Shown: one piece after another, positions 16,474 to 25,288 of the stretch
Layout: the number at the start of each line of letters is the position of its first letter
Numbering within the stretch: the first letter of the stretch is position 1
Assembly (NCBI RefSeq): GCF_901686465.1
Contig: NZ_LR594487.1
Coordinates: forward strand, 2,927,773-2,991,772
DNA from: Halorubrum sp. DM2
GTDB taxonomy: Archaea; Halobacteriota; Halobacteria; Halobacteriales; Haloferacaceae
DNA: 64,000 nucleotides
Reading direction: 5' to 3'
Notes under the pieces: model-generated
Database searches by the model: none
Seen by the model: only the letters and a program-made list of their open reading frames with translations
Told to the model about the DNA's origin: nothing
Program-made: the position numbers and the translations under genes

Positions 16474-16527
16474 TCGGATCGAGTCGCTATCGGCAGCGTT
16501 TACGGACGCGGTCGCGTATCGCCGCCC

Positions 16528-16842
16528 ATGCCCGAACCGAAGTCGGCGTTCGACGCCACCTACCCGTGCGACTTCTACGAGCCGGCCGAGCTGTTCGAAC
16601 CGGACCAGATGTACACCATCCCCGAGATCGGCCGCCTGCTTCAGGGGCTCGAACCGGACACCGAGGTCGACCCCGACACCGAGGCGGTGCTAGTCGACTG
16701 GGCGGTGCCGTGGGTGATGGTCCACGCCGAGGACATGGTCGTCGCCGAGCCGCTGTCGGAGGACGGCCCGGGGTACTACGGGCTGGCGACCGAGGCGGGG
16801 GCGGAGCAGGGGACCGATCCCGACGCCGACGAGTCCGCGTGA
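16528..16842 (+). CDS. Haloarchaeal DUF5827-like protein
   Basis: This 104-residue acidic protein begins MPEPKSAFDATYPCDFYEPA. It contains MYTIPEIGRLLQGLEPDTEV and VLVDWAVPWVMVHAEDMVVA, features of a small haloarchaeal family I recall as DUF5827. No activity is known to me. It overlaps the following ATPase gene by GTGA, so the two are probably made together and may act together. Confidence 0.7.
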   Translation: MPEPKSAFDATYPCDFYEPAELFEPDQMYTIPEIGRLLQGLEPDTEVDPDTEAVLVDWAVPWVMVHAEDMVVAEPLSEDGPGYYGLATEAGAEQGTDPDADESA

Positions 16843-17753
16843 GCGGGGAGCCGTCCGACTCGCCGGTGTACCTCGTCGCCGGCGGGTCCCGCGTCGACGC
16901 CGGGAAGACCACCTTCTCGGCTGGGCTGGTCACGCACCTCGCCGAGCGCGCGGGCGACGCGGTCGGCGTCAAACCCCGCGCGGGCAACGACTTCTGGTTC
17001 GACCACGACGACTACCGGATCGCGACCGACTCGGGCCGCCTCTACGGCAAGGACGCGCGAAAACTGGCGGCCGCGAGCACCCGCACGCTCGCGACCGTCG
17101 ACGATCCGTCGTCGTCGCCCTCGGCAGTCGCGCCCGAGTCGATCAACCCCGTCCACCGGCTCTGGCGGCCGACGCCGGGGCGGACCGGGATGCTCGGCGA
17201 CGCGGACCGCACCTTCCTCTGTGACCGCGTGACGACCGACTCCGGGACGCGGTTCGTCGTCAACGCCGCCGCCGAGGCGGCGGGGCTGCTCCCCGACGCG
17301 CTCACCGAGCGGCTCCCCCTCGACGACGCGACCCGCGTGCGCGACATCCCGGCGTTCAACGACGTGATGGCCGAGGCGCACCTCCCCGCGATCGAACGCC
17401 TCGCGGCGCGCGTCGCGCGGACGCCGGTCCCCGTCGTCGTCGAGTCGTACGCCGACGTGGCGGGGACGCTCCCGCGCGACGGGCCGGTCGCGCCCGATGC
17501 CGTCGCGGTCGTCGACCCCGGCCGCGCTCGGATCTACGCGGGCGACCGGTACGCGAAGGCCCGCGCGGTCGCCGCCGGCAGCCCGCGCGAGGGGAGCCGC
17601 GAGGAACACGTCGACGCCGTGACGGAGATGATCGAACCGGTCGCGACCGCCTCGCTCCCAGCGCTGTCCGGCGAGGTTCGAGGGGATCCCGACCGCGTCG
17701 CGTCTCGGTACGAATCGGCGTACGAGGCGCTCGTCGGTGCGGTCGAGGACTGA
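16839..17753 (+). CDS. Predicted P-loop ATPase (haloarchaeal, MinD/DTB-synthetase-like)
   Basis: The 304-residue protein starts at a GTG that overlaps the preceding stop. Near the N terminus VYLVAGGSRVDAGKTTFSAG (about 9-28) is a deviant Walker A (GGSRVDAGKTT), as in the MinD/BioD class of P-loop proteins. Later VPVVVESYADVAGT resembles a Walker B strand followed by a loop, and PDAVAVVDPGRARIY closes the fold. GVKPRAGNDFWFDHDDY after Walker A recalls the BioD-type layout. The substrate is unknown; coupling with the DUF5827-like gene is the main clue. Confidence 0.65.
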   Translation: MSGEPSDSPVYLVAGGSRVDAGKTTFSAGLVTHLAERAGDAVGVKPRAGNDFWFDHDDYRIATDSGRLYGKDARKLAAASTRTLATVDDPSSSPSAVAPESINPVHRLWRPTPGRTGMLGDADRTFLCDRVTTDSGTRFVVNAAAEAAGLLPDALTERLPLDDATRVRDIPAFNDVMAEAHLPAIERLAARVARTPVPVVVESYADVAGTLPRDGPVAPDAVAVVDPGRARIYAGDRYAKARAVAAGSPREGSREEHVDAVTEMIEPVATASLPALSGEVRGDPDRVASRYESAYEALVGAVED

Positions 17754-17778
17754 AAAAATCGGCGCGGTCGGCCCGCGC
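17754..17778 (-). terminator. T-run terminator candidate for the minus-strand gene
   Basis: Six A on the plus strand (17754-17759) give a T run on the minus strand about 20 bases after the stop of the 17779-18261 gene. The plus-strand ATPase stops just before it. Confidence 0.35.
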
Positions 17779-18261
17779 TCAGGCGTTCCGCTTCGTGTAG
17801 TGGTCCAGCGCGGACTCGATCGACGAGAGGTCGGCGGTCACCCGGCTGTCGGCGACGCGCATGAATCCGGGCGTGTACGACGACGAGTAGTCGAAGATGC
17901 GGTTGACGGCGCGCTTGGGAGCGGAGACCTCGGCGTAGTCGGTCACCGTGTACACCCGTCTGGCGGGGAACGCCGTCCAGAACGACCCGCTGGTCCACCG
18001 GTCGTCGTCCTCAAAGGTCGTGCCGATCCGACCCGTGGCGATGTACTCGTCGTCGGTGTAGAACAAGACGAGGTCCCCTTCGCTCATCTTCTCGAACGTC
18101 GATCCGTTGCCGCTGTCGTCGTCGACCGCCCACAGGCGGGCCTCGTCGAGGTCCGCGAGGGCGTCCGGTCGGTCCGGGTACTCGGTGAGATCCACCGCGG
18201 ACCGGACCGTTCGGTCGAAGTTCTCCGGGTCGATCGGGACCAGGAAGACGTTCTCGCTCAT
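17779..18261 (-). CDS. PUA/EVE-like domain protein
   Basis: The 160-residue protein has the look of an EVE/PUA-fold reader. After FLVPIDPENFDRTV come DEARLWAVDDD, then FEKMSEGDLVLFYTDDEYIA, TGRIGTTFEDDDRW and a C-terminal RRVYTVTDYAEVSAPKRAVN. The order 'LWAv, GDxVlFYt, aiGrigt, vy.vt' is typical of EVE/YTH-like domains that bind modified nucleic acid bases. In other genomes such domains are often fused to restriction nucleases, but here it stands alone. Recognition of modified DNA or RNA is inference. Confidence 0.6.
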   Translation of the reverse strand: MSENVFLVPIDPENFDRTVRSAVDLTEYPDRPDALADLDEARLWAVDDDSGNGSTFEKMSEGDLVLFYTDDEYIATGRIGTTFEDDDRWTSGSFWTAFPARRVYTVTDYAEVSAPKRAVNRIFDYSSSYTPGFMRVADSRVTADLSSIESALDHYTKRNA

Positions 18262-18312
18262 TACCCTCCGTTTCGCCGGGAGGGGTTTAAACTCGTTCGT
18301 TGCGCTGTCAGG

Positions 18313-18660
18313 TCACGCCTCGGCGTCGACGTACAGGCGGTCCATCTTCGCCGCCATCACGAAGTCGGCGCGGGTGAGCCCGCCAACCTCGTGGCTCCAG
18401 ATCTCGACCCCGACCTCGCCCCACGACAGCGCGATGTCGGGGTGGTGCCACTCCCGTTCGGCGAGTTCGCCGATCTCGTTCGTGAACGCCAGCGCGGTCT
18501 CGAAGTCGGGGAACTCGTAGCTCGCCTCCAAGTGGTGGTCGTCGACGACCTCCCACGCGTCGCCGAGTTCGGCGAAGTGTTCGGCGTACTCGTCGCCTTC
18601 GAGCGGCTCCGCGTCGTCGCCGGCCGGCTCGACCGGCTCGTCCGCGAGCGGTGAGGACAT
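18313..18660 (-). CDS. 4a-hydroxytetrahydrobiopterin dehydratase (PCD/DCoH)
   Basis: The 115-residue protein has an acidic N terminus, then the PCD fold. It includes [40 protein letters not shown] and [20 protein letters not shown]. The catalytic motif is (E/D)xxxHHPdi...W..V...tH, of which HHP, W and SHE are present. The enzyme recycles oxidised pterin cofactors, yet haloarchaea seldom have biopterin hydroxylases, so a role with molybdopterin or folate is possible. The start at 18660 gives the normal length; longer frames upstream overlap the next gene. Confidence 0.88.
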   Translation of the reverse strand: MSSPLADEPVEPAGDDAEPLEGDEYAEHFAELGDAWEVVDDHHLEASYEFPDFETALAFTNEIGELAEREWHHPDIALSWGEVGVEIWSHEVGGLTRADFVMAAKMDRLYVDAEA

Positions 18661-18733
18661 ACCCCACGTTGGGCGACGAGCGGTTTGTACCTTCGGTAGA
18701 CGGGGACGCCGCCGTAGCGACCGGCGGCCGGAG

Positions 18734-19216
18734 TCACCGGAACCGAGAGACCACGCCGCGAACGGCCCGTCGCAGTCGAGCGAGGCGACGGGCGTCGCGG
18801 TCGTTTCCACCCCGGTCGTCGCCGTCCGTTCCCGTCGCGCCCGGCTCCGAGAGCTCCCAGCCCGCCTTCTCGGCGGCCTCGTCGATCGGCAGGAACTCGT
18901 AGCCGGTCTCGGTCGCGACGCGCTCGTCGGCGCGCGTCGTGCCGACGAACACGCACCGCGGGGCGGCGCTCTCCTCGCGAACGTCCGCGAGCGTGCCCCA
19001 CTTGTCCCAGTTCGCGAGCGCGTAGTCGTTGTCGACGCCGTGGCGGCGGGCGAACGCCGCGACCTCGTCGGCCTCGTTCGCGACGATCCCGACGTGGCGG
19101 CTCCACTGCCGCGCGTCGGCGAACGCCGCGGCCGGATCGGCGAGCGACCGCGCGGCACCGAGCGAGAAGACGAGCGTCACGTCGCCGTCGCCGGGCGTCG
19201 TCGCGTCGATTCCCAT
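18734..19216 (-). CDS. Haloarchaeal DUF7124-like protein (copy 2)
   Basis: This 160-residue paralogue of the protein at 5000-5416 has [19 protein letters not shown], then [35 protein letters not shown] and [15 protein letters not shown] in the same order. It differs by a longer middle ([20 protein letters not shown]) and a C-terminal Arg-rich tail ([20 protein letters not shown]) that copy 1 lacks and that could bind nucleic acid. Function unknown. It is divergent from the BtpA-like gene at 19293. Confidence 0.75.
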   Translation of the reverse strand: MGIDATTPGDGDVTLVFSLGAARSLADPAAAFADARQWSRHVGIVANEADEVAAFARRHGVDNDYALANWDKWGTLADVREESAAPRCVFVGTTRADERVATETGYEFLPIDEAAEKAGWELSEPGATGTDGDDRGGNDRDARRLARLRRAVRGVVSRFR

Positions 19217-19292
19217 CTCGACCGGACCCAGACGACGAGCGGCCTAAACGCTGTGGGGAGGCTTATGCCCGGCCGACCCGTCGACCCCGACG

Positions 19293-20120
19293 ATGGAGTT
19301 CGAATCCACTTTCGGCACGGCCGCGCCGCTGCTCGGGATGGTCCACCTCCCGCCGCTGCCGGGCGCGCCCCGAGCGCCCGATGACGGCCGGCGGGCGATG
19401 GCTGCCGCGGTCGACCGGGCGACGAGCGACGCGCGGGCCCTCGACCGCGGCGGCGTCGACGGGATCGTGATCGAGAACTTCGGCGACGCGCCCTTCTACC
19501 CCGACGAGGTCCCGCCCCACGTCGTCGCGGCCGTGACGCGCGCCGCGACCGCCGTCGCCGCGGAGACTGACCTTCCACTCGGGATCAACATCCTCCGCAA
19601 CGACGCCGAGGCCGCGCTGTCCGTCGCCGCCGCGGTCGACGCCGACTTCGTCCGCGTGAACGTCCACACCGGTGCTCGCGTCACCGATCAGGGGATCGTT
19701 CAGGGGCGCGCCCACGAGACGCTCCGCCTGCGCGACCGCCTCGGCGTCGACGTCGGCGTCTTCGCCGACACCGACGTGAAACACTCCGCGCCGCTGACCC
19801 CGGAAGGGTACACCGCCGAGTCGTTCGCCGACACTGCCGAGCGCGGCCTCGCCGACGCCGTGATCGCCTCCGGATCCGGGACCGGCGAGGCGGTCGATCG
19901 TGACGCCCTCGACGCGGTCGTCGCCGAACGCGAGCGTCACGGCCTCGACACGCCGGTCCTCGTCGGCAGCGGCGTCACGTCGGAGACGGTCGGCGACCTG
20001 CTCGGCGTCGCCGACGGCGCGATAGTCGGAACCGCGCTCAAGCGGGGCGGCGAGACGACCGCGCCGGTCGACGCGGACCGCGTCGCGGACCTCGTCGCGG
20101 CCGCCGACGCAGTTCGGTGA
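19293..20120 (+). CDS. BtpA/SgcQ family protein
   Basis: The 275-residue TIM-barrel protein has the BtpA signatures: LLGMVHLPPLPGAP near residue 13-26, DGIVIENFGDAPFY near 56-69, DFVRVNVHTGARVTDQG near 118-134, and DAVIASGSGTGEAV. The family was named for photosystem I assembly in cyanobacteria, but most archaeal members sit with sugar or nucleoside genes and are assumed to be metabolic enzymes. Here it converges on a PfkB kinase/deaminase pair. TATA-like GGCTTATGCC precedes the ATG by about 29 nt. Confidence 0.82.
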   Translation: MEFESTFGTAAPLLGMVHLPPLPGAPRAPDDGRRAMAAAVDRATSDARALDRGGVDGIVIENFGDAPFYPDEVPPHVVAAVTRAATAVAAETDLPLGINILRNDAEAALSVAAAVDADFVRVNVHTGARVTDQGIVQGRAHETLRLRDRLGVDVGVFADTDVKHSAPLTPEGYTAESFADTAERGLADAVIASGSGTGEAVDRDALDAVVAERERHGLDTPVLVGSGVTSETVGDLLGVADGAIVGTALKRGGETTAPVDADRVADLVAAADAVR

Positions 20121-20174
20121 CGTCGCCCGGCCTCGTCGCTCTCGTCGGATCCCGTCGCTCTCGTTCACCGCTCG

Positions 20175-21266
20175 CTACCGACTCCCGTCGGGACCGTATC
20201 CGCGCTCCGCGAGGAACGACTCGACCTCGCTCCGGGTCGGCAGTCCCGGCTGCGTGAACCGGGCGGTACAGTTGATCGCGGCGACCGCGCCCGCGAACCG
20301 GACGCCGGCGGCGACGTCGTCGCCGTCAGCAAGCGCTCCCCGTGACTCCCCCGCGATCCAGCAGTCGATCAGCCCGGCGGTGAACGCGTCGCCGGCACCG
20401 GTCGCGTCGACGGCGTCGACGTCGAACGCGTCGAACCGAGAGACCTCCCCGCCGGCGACCGCGGTCATCCCGTCCGCGCCGTGCGTGAGGACGGCCCGCG
20501 GCCACGTTGAGTCCCCCCGCGGTCCGTCTCGCGACCGCGACGCGGATCCGGCAGTGCCGGTCTGTGCGGCCGCGATCCGCTCGACCGCGTCGGCCGCGGA
20601 GCCGAAGAAGGCGGGCGCGGCCACCCCGTCGGCGACGAACAGGTCCGCCGCGTGGAGAAGTCGGTAGACCGTCTCCGGCTCGGTCCCCCGGTCGACCAGC
20701 TCCTCGACCGACCCCGAGAGGTCGAAGACGAGCGCGGGTGGATCGGCGGTCTCGCCCTCGCGGAGCGCCGCGATCCGGTCGAGGACCCGCCGCGAGACGT
20801 GATCCGGGGCGTAGGCGGTGAGGAAGACGGCGTCGGCGTCGGCCGTCGCCGCGAGCGCGGCGTCGTCCAGCCGCAGTCCGCGGAAGCTCTCGCCCGCGGT
20901 GACGATGGCGCGCTCGCCGCCCGGGTCGCTGAGGATCAGCGACCGGGTGTGGGGGTCGTCGCCGACCGCGACGTGGGTCGCGTCGACGCCGGTCTCCGCG
21001 AGGTACTCCCGCGCCCGCCGCCCGTACTCGTCGTCGCCGACGCGGCTGACCAGTCCGGCGTCGCGGCCGAGGCGGTCGAGCGCGACCGCGACGTTCGCGC
21101 CCACGCCGCCGAACGCGGACGTGACCTCGCGGGCGAACGCGCCCCCGTCCGGCTCCGGGAGGTTACTAACCGCGTACCACTCGTCTATCGCCGCGGCTCC
21201 GATAGAGAGGACCGCGGGCGGGTCGCGGTTCGTCTCCTCGTCGTCGGCATCCGGTCCCGCCGTCAC
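20175..21266 (-). CDS. PfkB/ribokinase-family carbohydrate or nucleoside kinase
   Basis: This 363-residue kinase has the N-terminal PfkB motif GGVGANVAVALDRLG and the C-terminal signature DATGAGDAFTAGLI, whose Asp (GAGDAF) is the catalytic base. LFDLSGSVEELVDRG and LTHGADGMTAVAGG lie between. The start is a GTG at 21266 overlapping the stop of the upstream deaminase (GTGA), so the two genes are co-translated. Substrate candidates include ribose-1-phosphate, ribose, fructose-phosphate or a nucleoside; context with a deaminase favours nucleoside-derived pentoses, which is inference. Confidence 0.82.
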   Translation of the reverse strand: MTAGPDADDEETNRDPPAVLSIGAAAIDEWYAVSNLPEPDGGAFAREVTSAFGGVGANVAVALDRLGRDAGLVSRVGDDEYGRRAREYLAETGVDATHVAVGDDPHTRSLILSDPGGERAIVTAGESFRGLRLDDAALAATADADAVFLTAYAPDHVSRRVLDRIAALREGETADPPALVFDLSGSVEELVDRGTEPETVYRLLHAADLFVADGVAAPAFFGSAADAVERIAAAQTGTAGSASRSRDGPRGDSTWPRAVLTHGADGMTAVAGGEVSRFDAFDVDAVDATGAGDAFTAGLIDCWIAGESRGALADGDDVAAGVRFAGAVAAINCTARFTQPGLPTRSEVESFLAERGYGPDGSR

Positions 21267-21769
21267 GGTTCGCCGAAGAACGACTCGTGGACGGTCATCG
21301 CCGCGTCGACGGCGATCGGTCCCTCGACGGTCGTCTCGCCGCCGGCGCGCCGGATCACCTCCTCGCAGGGGATCGGTACCACACCGCCGGAGACCGCGTC
21401 GAGCGTCTCGCCGTCGACGCCGAAGACGAGCCGGCCGATCCCCGCGTAGTGGACCGCGGTCGAACACATGGGACACGGCTCCGTGCTGGCGTACATCGTA
21501 CAGGCCGCCCGCTCGTCGGCGTCGAGTTCGCGCGCGGCCCACCGCGCGAGCGTCAGTTCCGGGTGCGCGGCGACGTCGTCGGTTCGCGTCTCGTTTCGGG
21601 CCTCGCGGACTACCTCGCCGTCGACGACGAGCAGCGCGCCGAACGGGGTGTTCCCGGCCGCGACCGCCTCCTCAGCCAGTTCGATCGTCCGGGCCACGTA
21701 CTCCTCGTCGGTCGCGTCCGTGGGGAGATCGACCGCGACCGGACCGCCGAGTTCGTTCTCGTCGGGCAT
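21263..21769 (-). CDS. Nucleoside/guanine deaminase (CDA fold)
   Basis: The 168-residue zinc deaminase has the ligand motif HPELTLARW (His with the catalytic Glu as HPE) and TEPCPMCSTAVHYAGI (PCxxC). AEEAVAAGNTPFGALLV at about 35-51 is the usual start of the fold. The HPE rather than HAE form and the C-terminal GGVVPIPCEEVIRR are like guanine deaminases and related nucleobase deaminases; tRNA adenosine deaminase is less likely. It overlaps the PfkB kinase downstream by GTGA. ATG 21769 gives the usual length. Confidence 0.82.
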   Translation of the reverse strand: MPDENELGGPVAVDLPTDATDEEYVARTIELAEEAVAAGNTPFGALLVVDGEVVREARNETRTDDVAAHPELTLARWAARELDADERAACTMYASTEPCPMCSTAVHYAGIGRLVFGVDGETLDAVSGGVVPIPCEEVIRRAGGETTVEGPIAVDAAMTVHESFFGEP

Positions 21770-21936
21770 ACCCGCACGTGCCCCTCCGACCACCTAACGC
21801 TTCCTGCGGTCGCCGCCGGGAGGTCGCTCGCGATCATCGGGGCGTCCGTGTCGCCGCCGCCGAGCGTCGTCATCACGCTCGCGTCCGCGCCGGACCCTCC
21901 GCCACGCTCTTGACCGCTACGGGCGAAACGGGAGTA

Positions 21937-23457
21937 ATGCTGGACAGGGTGCGAGCGAAACTCGCCGCCGCTCGCCGGCGGGTGCGTCGGATCGAACGCC
22001 GGGAGCTCGTGGAACTCCGCCAGTGGGCCGAGGACACGACCAATCTCCTCCACCTGACGACGCTGTTTCTCGTGCCGGTGCTCATCGCGCTCGTCACCCA
22101 GATAACGAACCTGACCGACCTATCCTTCCTCCTCTTCCCGCCGCTGGCGTCGGGGGCCTACACGCTCTTCGCCGACCCGGAGGGGAAGTACTCCTCGCCG
22201 CGGACGTTCGTCGGCGGCCTCGTGGTGGGGGCGCTCGCGGGGTGGGTCGCGCTGGAACTGTCGCTGCTCGGTATCGGCGGCGTCTCGGCCGGCGCGATCA
22301 GTCCGCTCAGCGCCGGGTTGTCGATCATGCTCTGTGGCGGCCTGACGTGGCTGGCCGGCGTCGAGGAACCGGTCGCCTTCTCGACGGCGCTCTTAGTCCT
22401 CGTGAGCGCGCGCGGCGACGCGGTGCTCGTGTTCGGCACCGCCGTCGACCCGGCGGCGGCCTACGTCGTGGGCGTCGCGGTGTCCGGCGGTCTGGTCGCG
22501 GGCGCGTTCACCGTCTGGCGCACGTGGTTCTACGAGGAGCGCGCCCGCTATCTCTACGGCACGACGCAGGCCGACGACCACGTGCTGGTGCCGATGCGCG
22601 GGGAGACGGACGAGGCGACCGCGTTCTTCGGGGCGCGGCTCGCCGCCGCCCACGACGCCGGGAAGGTCGTCCTTCTCGACGTCGTCGACGACGCGGCGTT
22701 GGCGGCCGCGGAGCGGGCGGTGCTCGCCGACCACGACGCCGCGACGCCCGAGGACCTCCCGGACTCGGTGCGGACGTCGTTCGACGGCGACTTCGAGGAG
22801 GCGGTCACGGACCGGGCGACGGCGACGGCGGCCGAGCGACTCGAACGCCACGCCACGGAGATCCGAGCGCGGCTCGACGTGCCCTGCGAGGTGGTCGTCG
22901 CGGCCGACGGCGATCCGACGCGGGTCGCCGTCGAGACCGCCCGCGCGACGAGCTCGGACCTGCTCGTGACGCCGTACGAGACCGAAGACGGCCTGCTCTC
23001 GCCGTTCACTCGGGGCGTCTTCGCCGGTCCCCTCGACGCCGTCGCGTTCCGGTCGGCGACCGGTATCGACACCTGGCGGCGCATCCTCGTCTTAGTCGCC
23101 CGCCCCGGCGACTCGGCGCACGCGATGATCGACTTCGCCGAGCGACTGGCCGGCGAGACCGGCGGGGTGAGCGTCTGTACCTGTATCGACGCCGAGTCCG
23201 ACCGCCGACGGGCCGAGACGAAGCTGGCGAACCTCGTCGAGACCGCGGCGGGACCCGTCGAGACGCGGGTCGCGCGGTCGGAGGTGACGGCGTTCCTCGG
23301 CGCGAACGCGGACGCCTACGACCTCGTCCTCATGGGGTCGAGCGGGGACCGCTCCGTGGCCTCGCGGCTCGTCTCCCCGCCGACCTTCGAGCGCATTCAG
23401 GACGTCCAGTGCGACGTGGCCGTCGTGGACCGCGGCGACGCGGGCCGCGACGTGTAG
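21937..23457 (+). CDS. HPP-family membrane protein fused to Usp-like domains
   Basis: The 506-residue protein has an N-terminal helical region (RRIERRELVELRQWAEDTTN), then four or five hydrophobic helices to about residue 200. These include FLLFPPLASGAYTLFADPEG, the HPP-family pore-like segment. The C-terminal 300 residues are soluble, with DDHVLVPMRGETDEATAFFG and RRILVLVARPGDSAHAMIDF starting two universal-stress-like alpha/beta halves; the last ends YDLVLMGSSGDRSVASRL. HPP proteins transport nitrite or other anions in some organisms. The Usp part probably senses nucleotide. I chose ATG 21937, the nearest to the membrane domain. Confidence 0.78.
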   Translation: MLDRVRAKLAAARRRVRRIERRELVELRQWAEDTTNLLHLTTLFLVPVLIALVTQITNLTDLSFLLFPPLASGAYTLFADPEGKYSSPRTFVGGLVVGALAGWVALELSLLGIGGVSAGAISPLSAGLSIMLCGGLTWLAGVEEPVAFSTALLVLVSARGDAVLVFGTAVDPAAAYVVGVAVSGGLVAGAFTVWRTWFYEERARYLYGTTQADDHVLVPMRGETDEATAFFGARLAAAHDAGKVVLLDVVDDAALAAAERAVLADHDAATPEDLPDSVRTSFDGDFEEAVTDRATATAAERLERHATEIRARLDVPCEVVVAADGDPTRVAVETARATSSDLLVTPYETEDGLLSPFTRGVFAGPLDAVAFRSATGIDTWRRILVLVARPGDSAHAMIDFAERLAGETGGVSVCTCIDAESDRRRAETKLANLVETAAGPVETRVARSEVTAFLGANADAYDLVLMGSSGDRSVASRLVSPPTFERIQDVQCDVAVVDRGDAGRDV

Positions 23458-23504
23458 GTGTTAGAGAGGGTGAGACCGCCGGCGACGCGCGCGGTGGAAC
23501 CGCG

Positions 23505-25130
23505 TCAGTCGGTGGTGGCCGCGATCGGCCCGTCCGCGGGCTCCGCCCGGTCGTCGCGGATCAGGTCCGCGGCCCGCTCGGCGATCGCGATCGTCGGGGC
23601 GTTCGTGTTGCCGCCGACGAGCGTCGGCATCACGCTCGCGTCCGCGACGCGGAGCCCCTCGACGCCGCGGACGCGGAGCCGGTCGTCCACGACGGCCGCC
23701 TCGTCATCCCCCATCTTACACGTGCCGACGGGGTGATACACCGTGTGGCACCGCTCGCGGACGTGTTCCGCGATCTCCGCGTCCGACCGGGCGTCCTCGC
23801 CCGGCCACACCTCCTCTTCGACGTACTCCGAGAGCGGCTTCCGTGCGGCGATCTCGCGGGCGCGCCGCACGCCCTCGACGAGGGTCGCCACGTCCTCGCT
23901 CTCGGCGAGGTAGTTCGGGTCGATCCGCGGCGCGTCGAAGGGGTCGTCCGACGCGAGCGTGACGCGGCCGCGGCTCTCCGGTCGGAGCTGCGTCGCGCCG
24001 ATCGACAGCCCCCGCCCGTCGGCGGGGTTCGCGAGCCCGTGCTCCATGAAGTACGAGGGCGCGAAGTGGAACTGGAGGTCGGGGCGGGGTTCGTCCTCGC
24101 TCGTGCGAACGAACCCGCCGGCCTCGCCGACGTTGGAGGTGAGCTTCCCGCGCTTGAACACGAACCAGTTGAGGACGTCCCGCAGCCCGCCAGCGTCGTC
24201 GAGCGTGCTCACGTCGTCGGCCGTCTCGTAGACGGTGAAGGCGAACAGGTGGTCCTGAAGGTTCCGACCGACGCCCGGCGACTCGACCGCCACGTCGATG
24301 TCATGGTCCGAGAGGTGGTCCGGGTCTCCGACGCCAGAGAGCATGAGCAGCTGCGGGGAGTTGACCGCGCCGGCGCTGAGGATCACCTCCTCGCCCGCGC
24401 CGGCGCTGCGGGTCCGGCCGTCCTGTCGGTAGTCGACGCCGGTCGCATGGCCGTCCTCGATGGTCACCGCCGTCACCTGCGCGCCGGTCTCGGCGGTGAG
24501 GTTCGGGCGGTCGAGGGCGGGCTTCAGGTACGCGTCGGCCGCGCTGTGGCGTTTCCCGTTCTTCTGCGTGACGTGGTACAGGCCGACGCCCTCCTGTGTC
24601 GCCCCGTTGAAGTCGTCGTTCCGGTCGTAGCCCGCCGCGGCGGCGGCGCGGACGAACGCCTCGGAGGCGGGCCGCGGCGAGGTCTGTTCGGTGACGCTGA
24701 GCGGTCCGTCCGCTCCGTGGTACGACGATCCTCCCGGGCCGAAGCGCTCCGCCCGCTTGAAGTACTCCAACATCGAGTCGTACTCCCACCCGTCGTTGCC
24801 CAGTTCGGCCCAGTGGTCGTAGTCGGACGGGTGGCCGCGGACGTAGATCATCGCGTTGTTCGACGAGCAGCCGCCGAGGGTCTTGCCGCGCGGCCAGTAC
24901 AGCTCCCGGCCGCCGCAGTGCTCCTGCGGCTCGGTGTAGTACTCCCAGTCCGTCGAGGTCTTGAACAGCTCCGGGAACGCCGCCGGAATCCGGATGTTCC
25001 GCTCGTCGTCCGGCTCGCCCGCTTCGAGCAGCAGCACGGACGCCTCCGGGTCCTGTGTGAGCCGGTTCGCGAGGACGCAGCCCGCGGACCCGGCACCGAC
25101 GACGACGTAGTCGTACTCGCTTTCCATCAT
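23505..25130 (-). CDS. GMC-family FAD oxidoreductase (choline dehydrogenase-like)
   Basis: The 541-residue flavoprotein begins DYVVVGAGSAGCVLANRL (FAD Rossmann fold, residues 7-24). WPRGKTLGGCSSNNAMIYVRG is GMC signature 1 and GEEVILSAGAVNSPQLLMLSG is signature 2. HTVYHPVGTCKMGDD near the C terminus contains the catalytic His. These enzymes oxidise alcohols such as choline to aldehydes. In a halophile, betaine synthesis is a tempting use, but no aldehyde dehydrogenase or betaine transporter is adjacent. The two ATGs at 25130 and 25127 are adjacent; a TATA-like CACTTAATTGG lies about 28 nt upstream. Confidence 0.88.
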   Translation of the reverse strand: MMESEYDYVVVGAGSAGCVLANRLTQDPEASVLLLEAGEPDDERNIRIPAAFPELFKTSTDWEYYTEPQEHCGGRELYWPRGKTLGGCSSNNAMIYVRGHPSDYDHWAELGNDGWEYDSMLEYFKRAERFGPGGSSYHGADGPLSVTEQTSPRPASEAFVRAAAAAGYDRNDDFNGATQEGVGLYHVTQKNGKRHSAADAYLKPALDRPNLTAETGAQVTAVTIEDGHATGVDYRQDGRTRSAGAGEEVILSAGAVNSPQLLMLSGVGDPDHLSDHDIDVAVESPGVGRNLQDHLFAFTVYETADDVSTLDDAGGLRDVLNWFVFKRGKLTSNVGEAGGFVRTSEDEPRPDLQFHFAPSYFMEHGLANPADGRGLSIGATQLRPESRGRVTLASDDPFDAPRIDPNYLAESEDVATLVEGVRRAREIAARKPLSEYVEEEVWPGEDARSDAEIAEHVRERCHTVYHPVGTCKMGDDEAAVVDDRLRVRGVEGLRVADASVMPTLVGGNTNAPTIAIAERAADLIRDDRAEPADGPIAATTD

Positions 25131-25153
25131 GGACGATCATGTGCGGGACGGCC

Positions 25154-25268
25154 AATTAAGTGTACCCGTGTCACACACCGTCCGTCGGCGACTTTCGTCC
25201 CGTCTCGTTCCCGGAGGTTCGACGGAGCCGACCGCGACCCGCCGCCGTCGCTCGTCCCTTTATATACC
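25154..25268. promoter_or_regulatory. Divergent promoters between GMC oxidoreductase and PHP genes
   Basis: Minus-strand TATA-like CACTTAATTGG at 25154-25164 serves the gene starting at 25130. Plus-strand CTTTATATACC at 25258-25268, the most canonical TATA box of the window, lies about 27 nt before the GTG at 25289. Confidence 0.65.
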
Positions 25269-25288
25269 TCCCGCCGCGTAGTCCGAGC

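Larger units (their letters stand above)
16063..16527. other. 465-bp intergenic region after sod
   Basis: It contains a terminator-like hairpin, a T run, and then repeat copy B with its 5' module. A duplicated GACCGACACGA (16146-16156 and 16215-16225) marks two successive modules. No protein gene is supported. Confidence 0.6.

Noticed and set aside
18313-19158. 281-residue N-terminally extended version of the pterin dehydratase
   Set aside because: The extension is antisense-like, Arg/Ser-rich and overlaps the whole DUF7124 copy 2 gene on the same strand; the 115-residue version matches the family.
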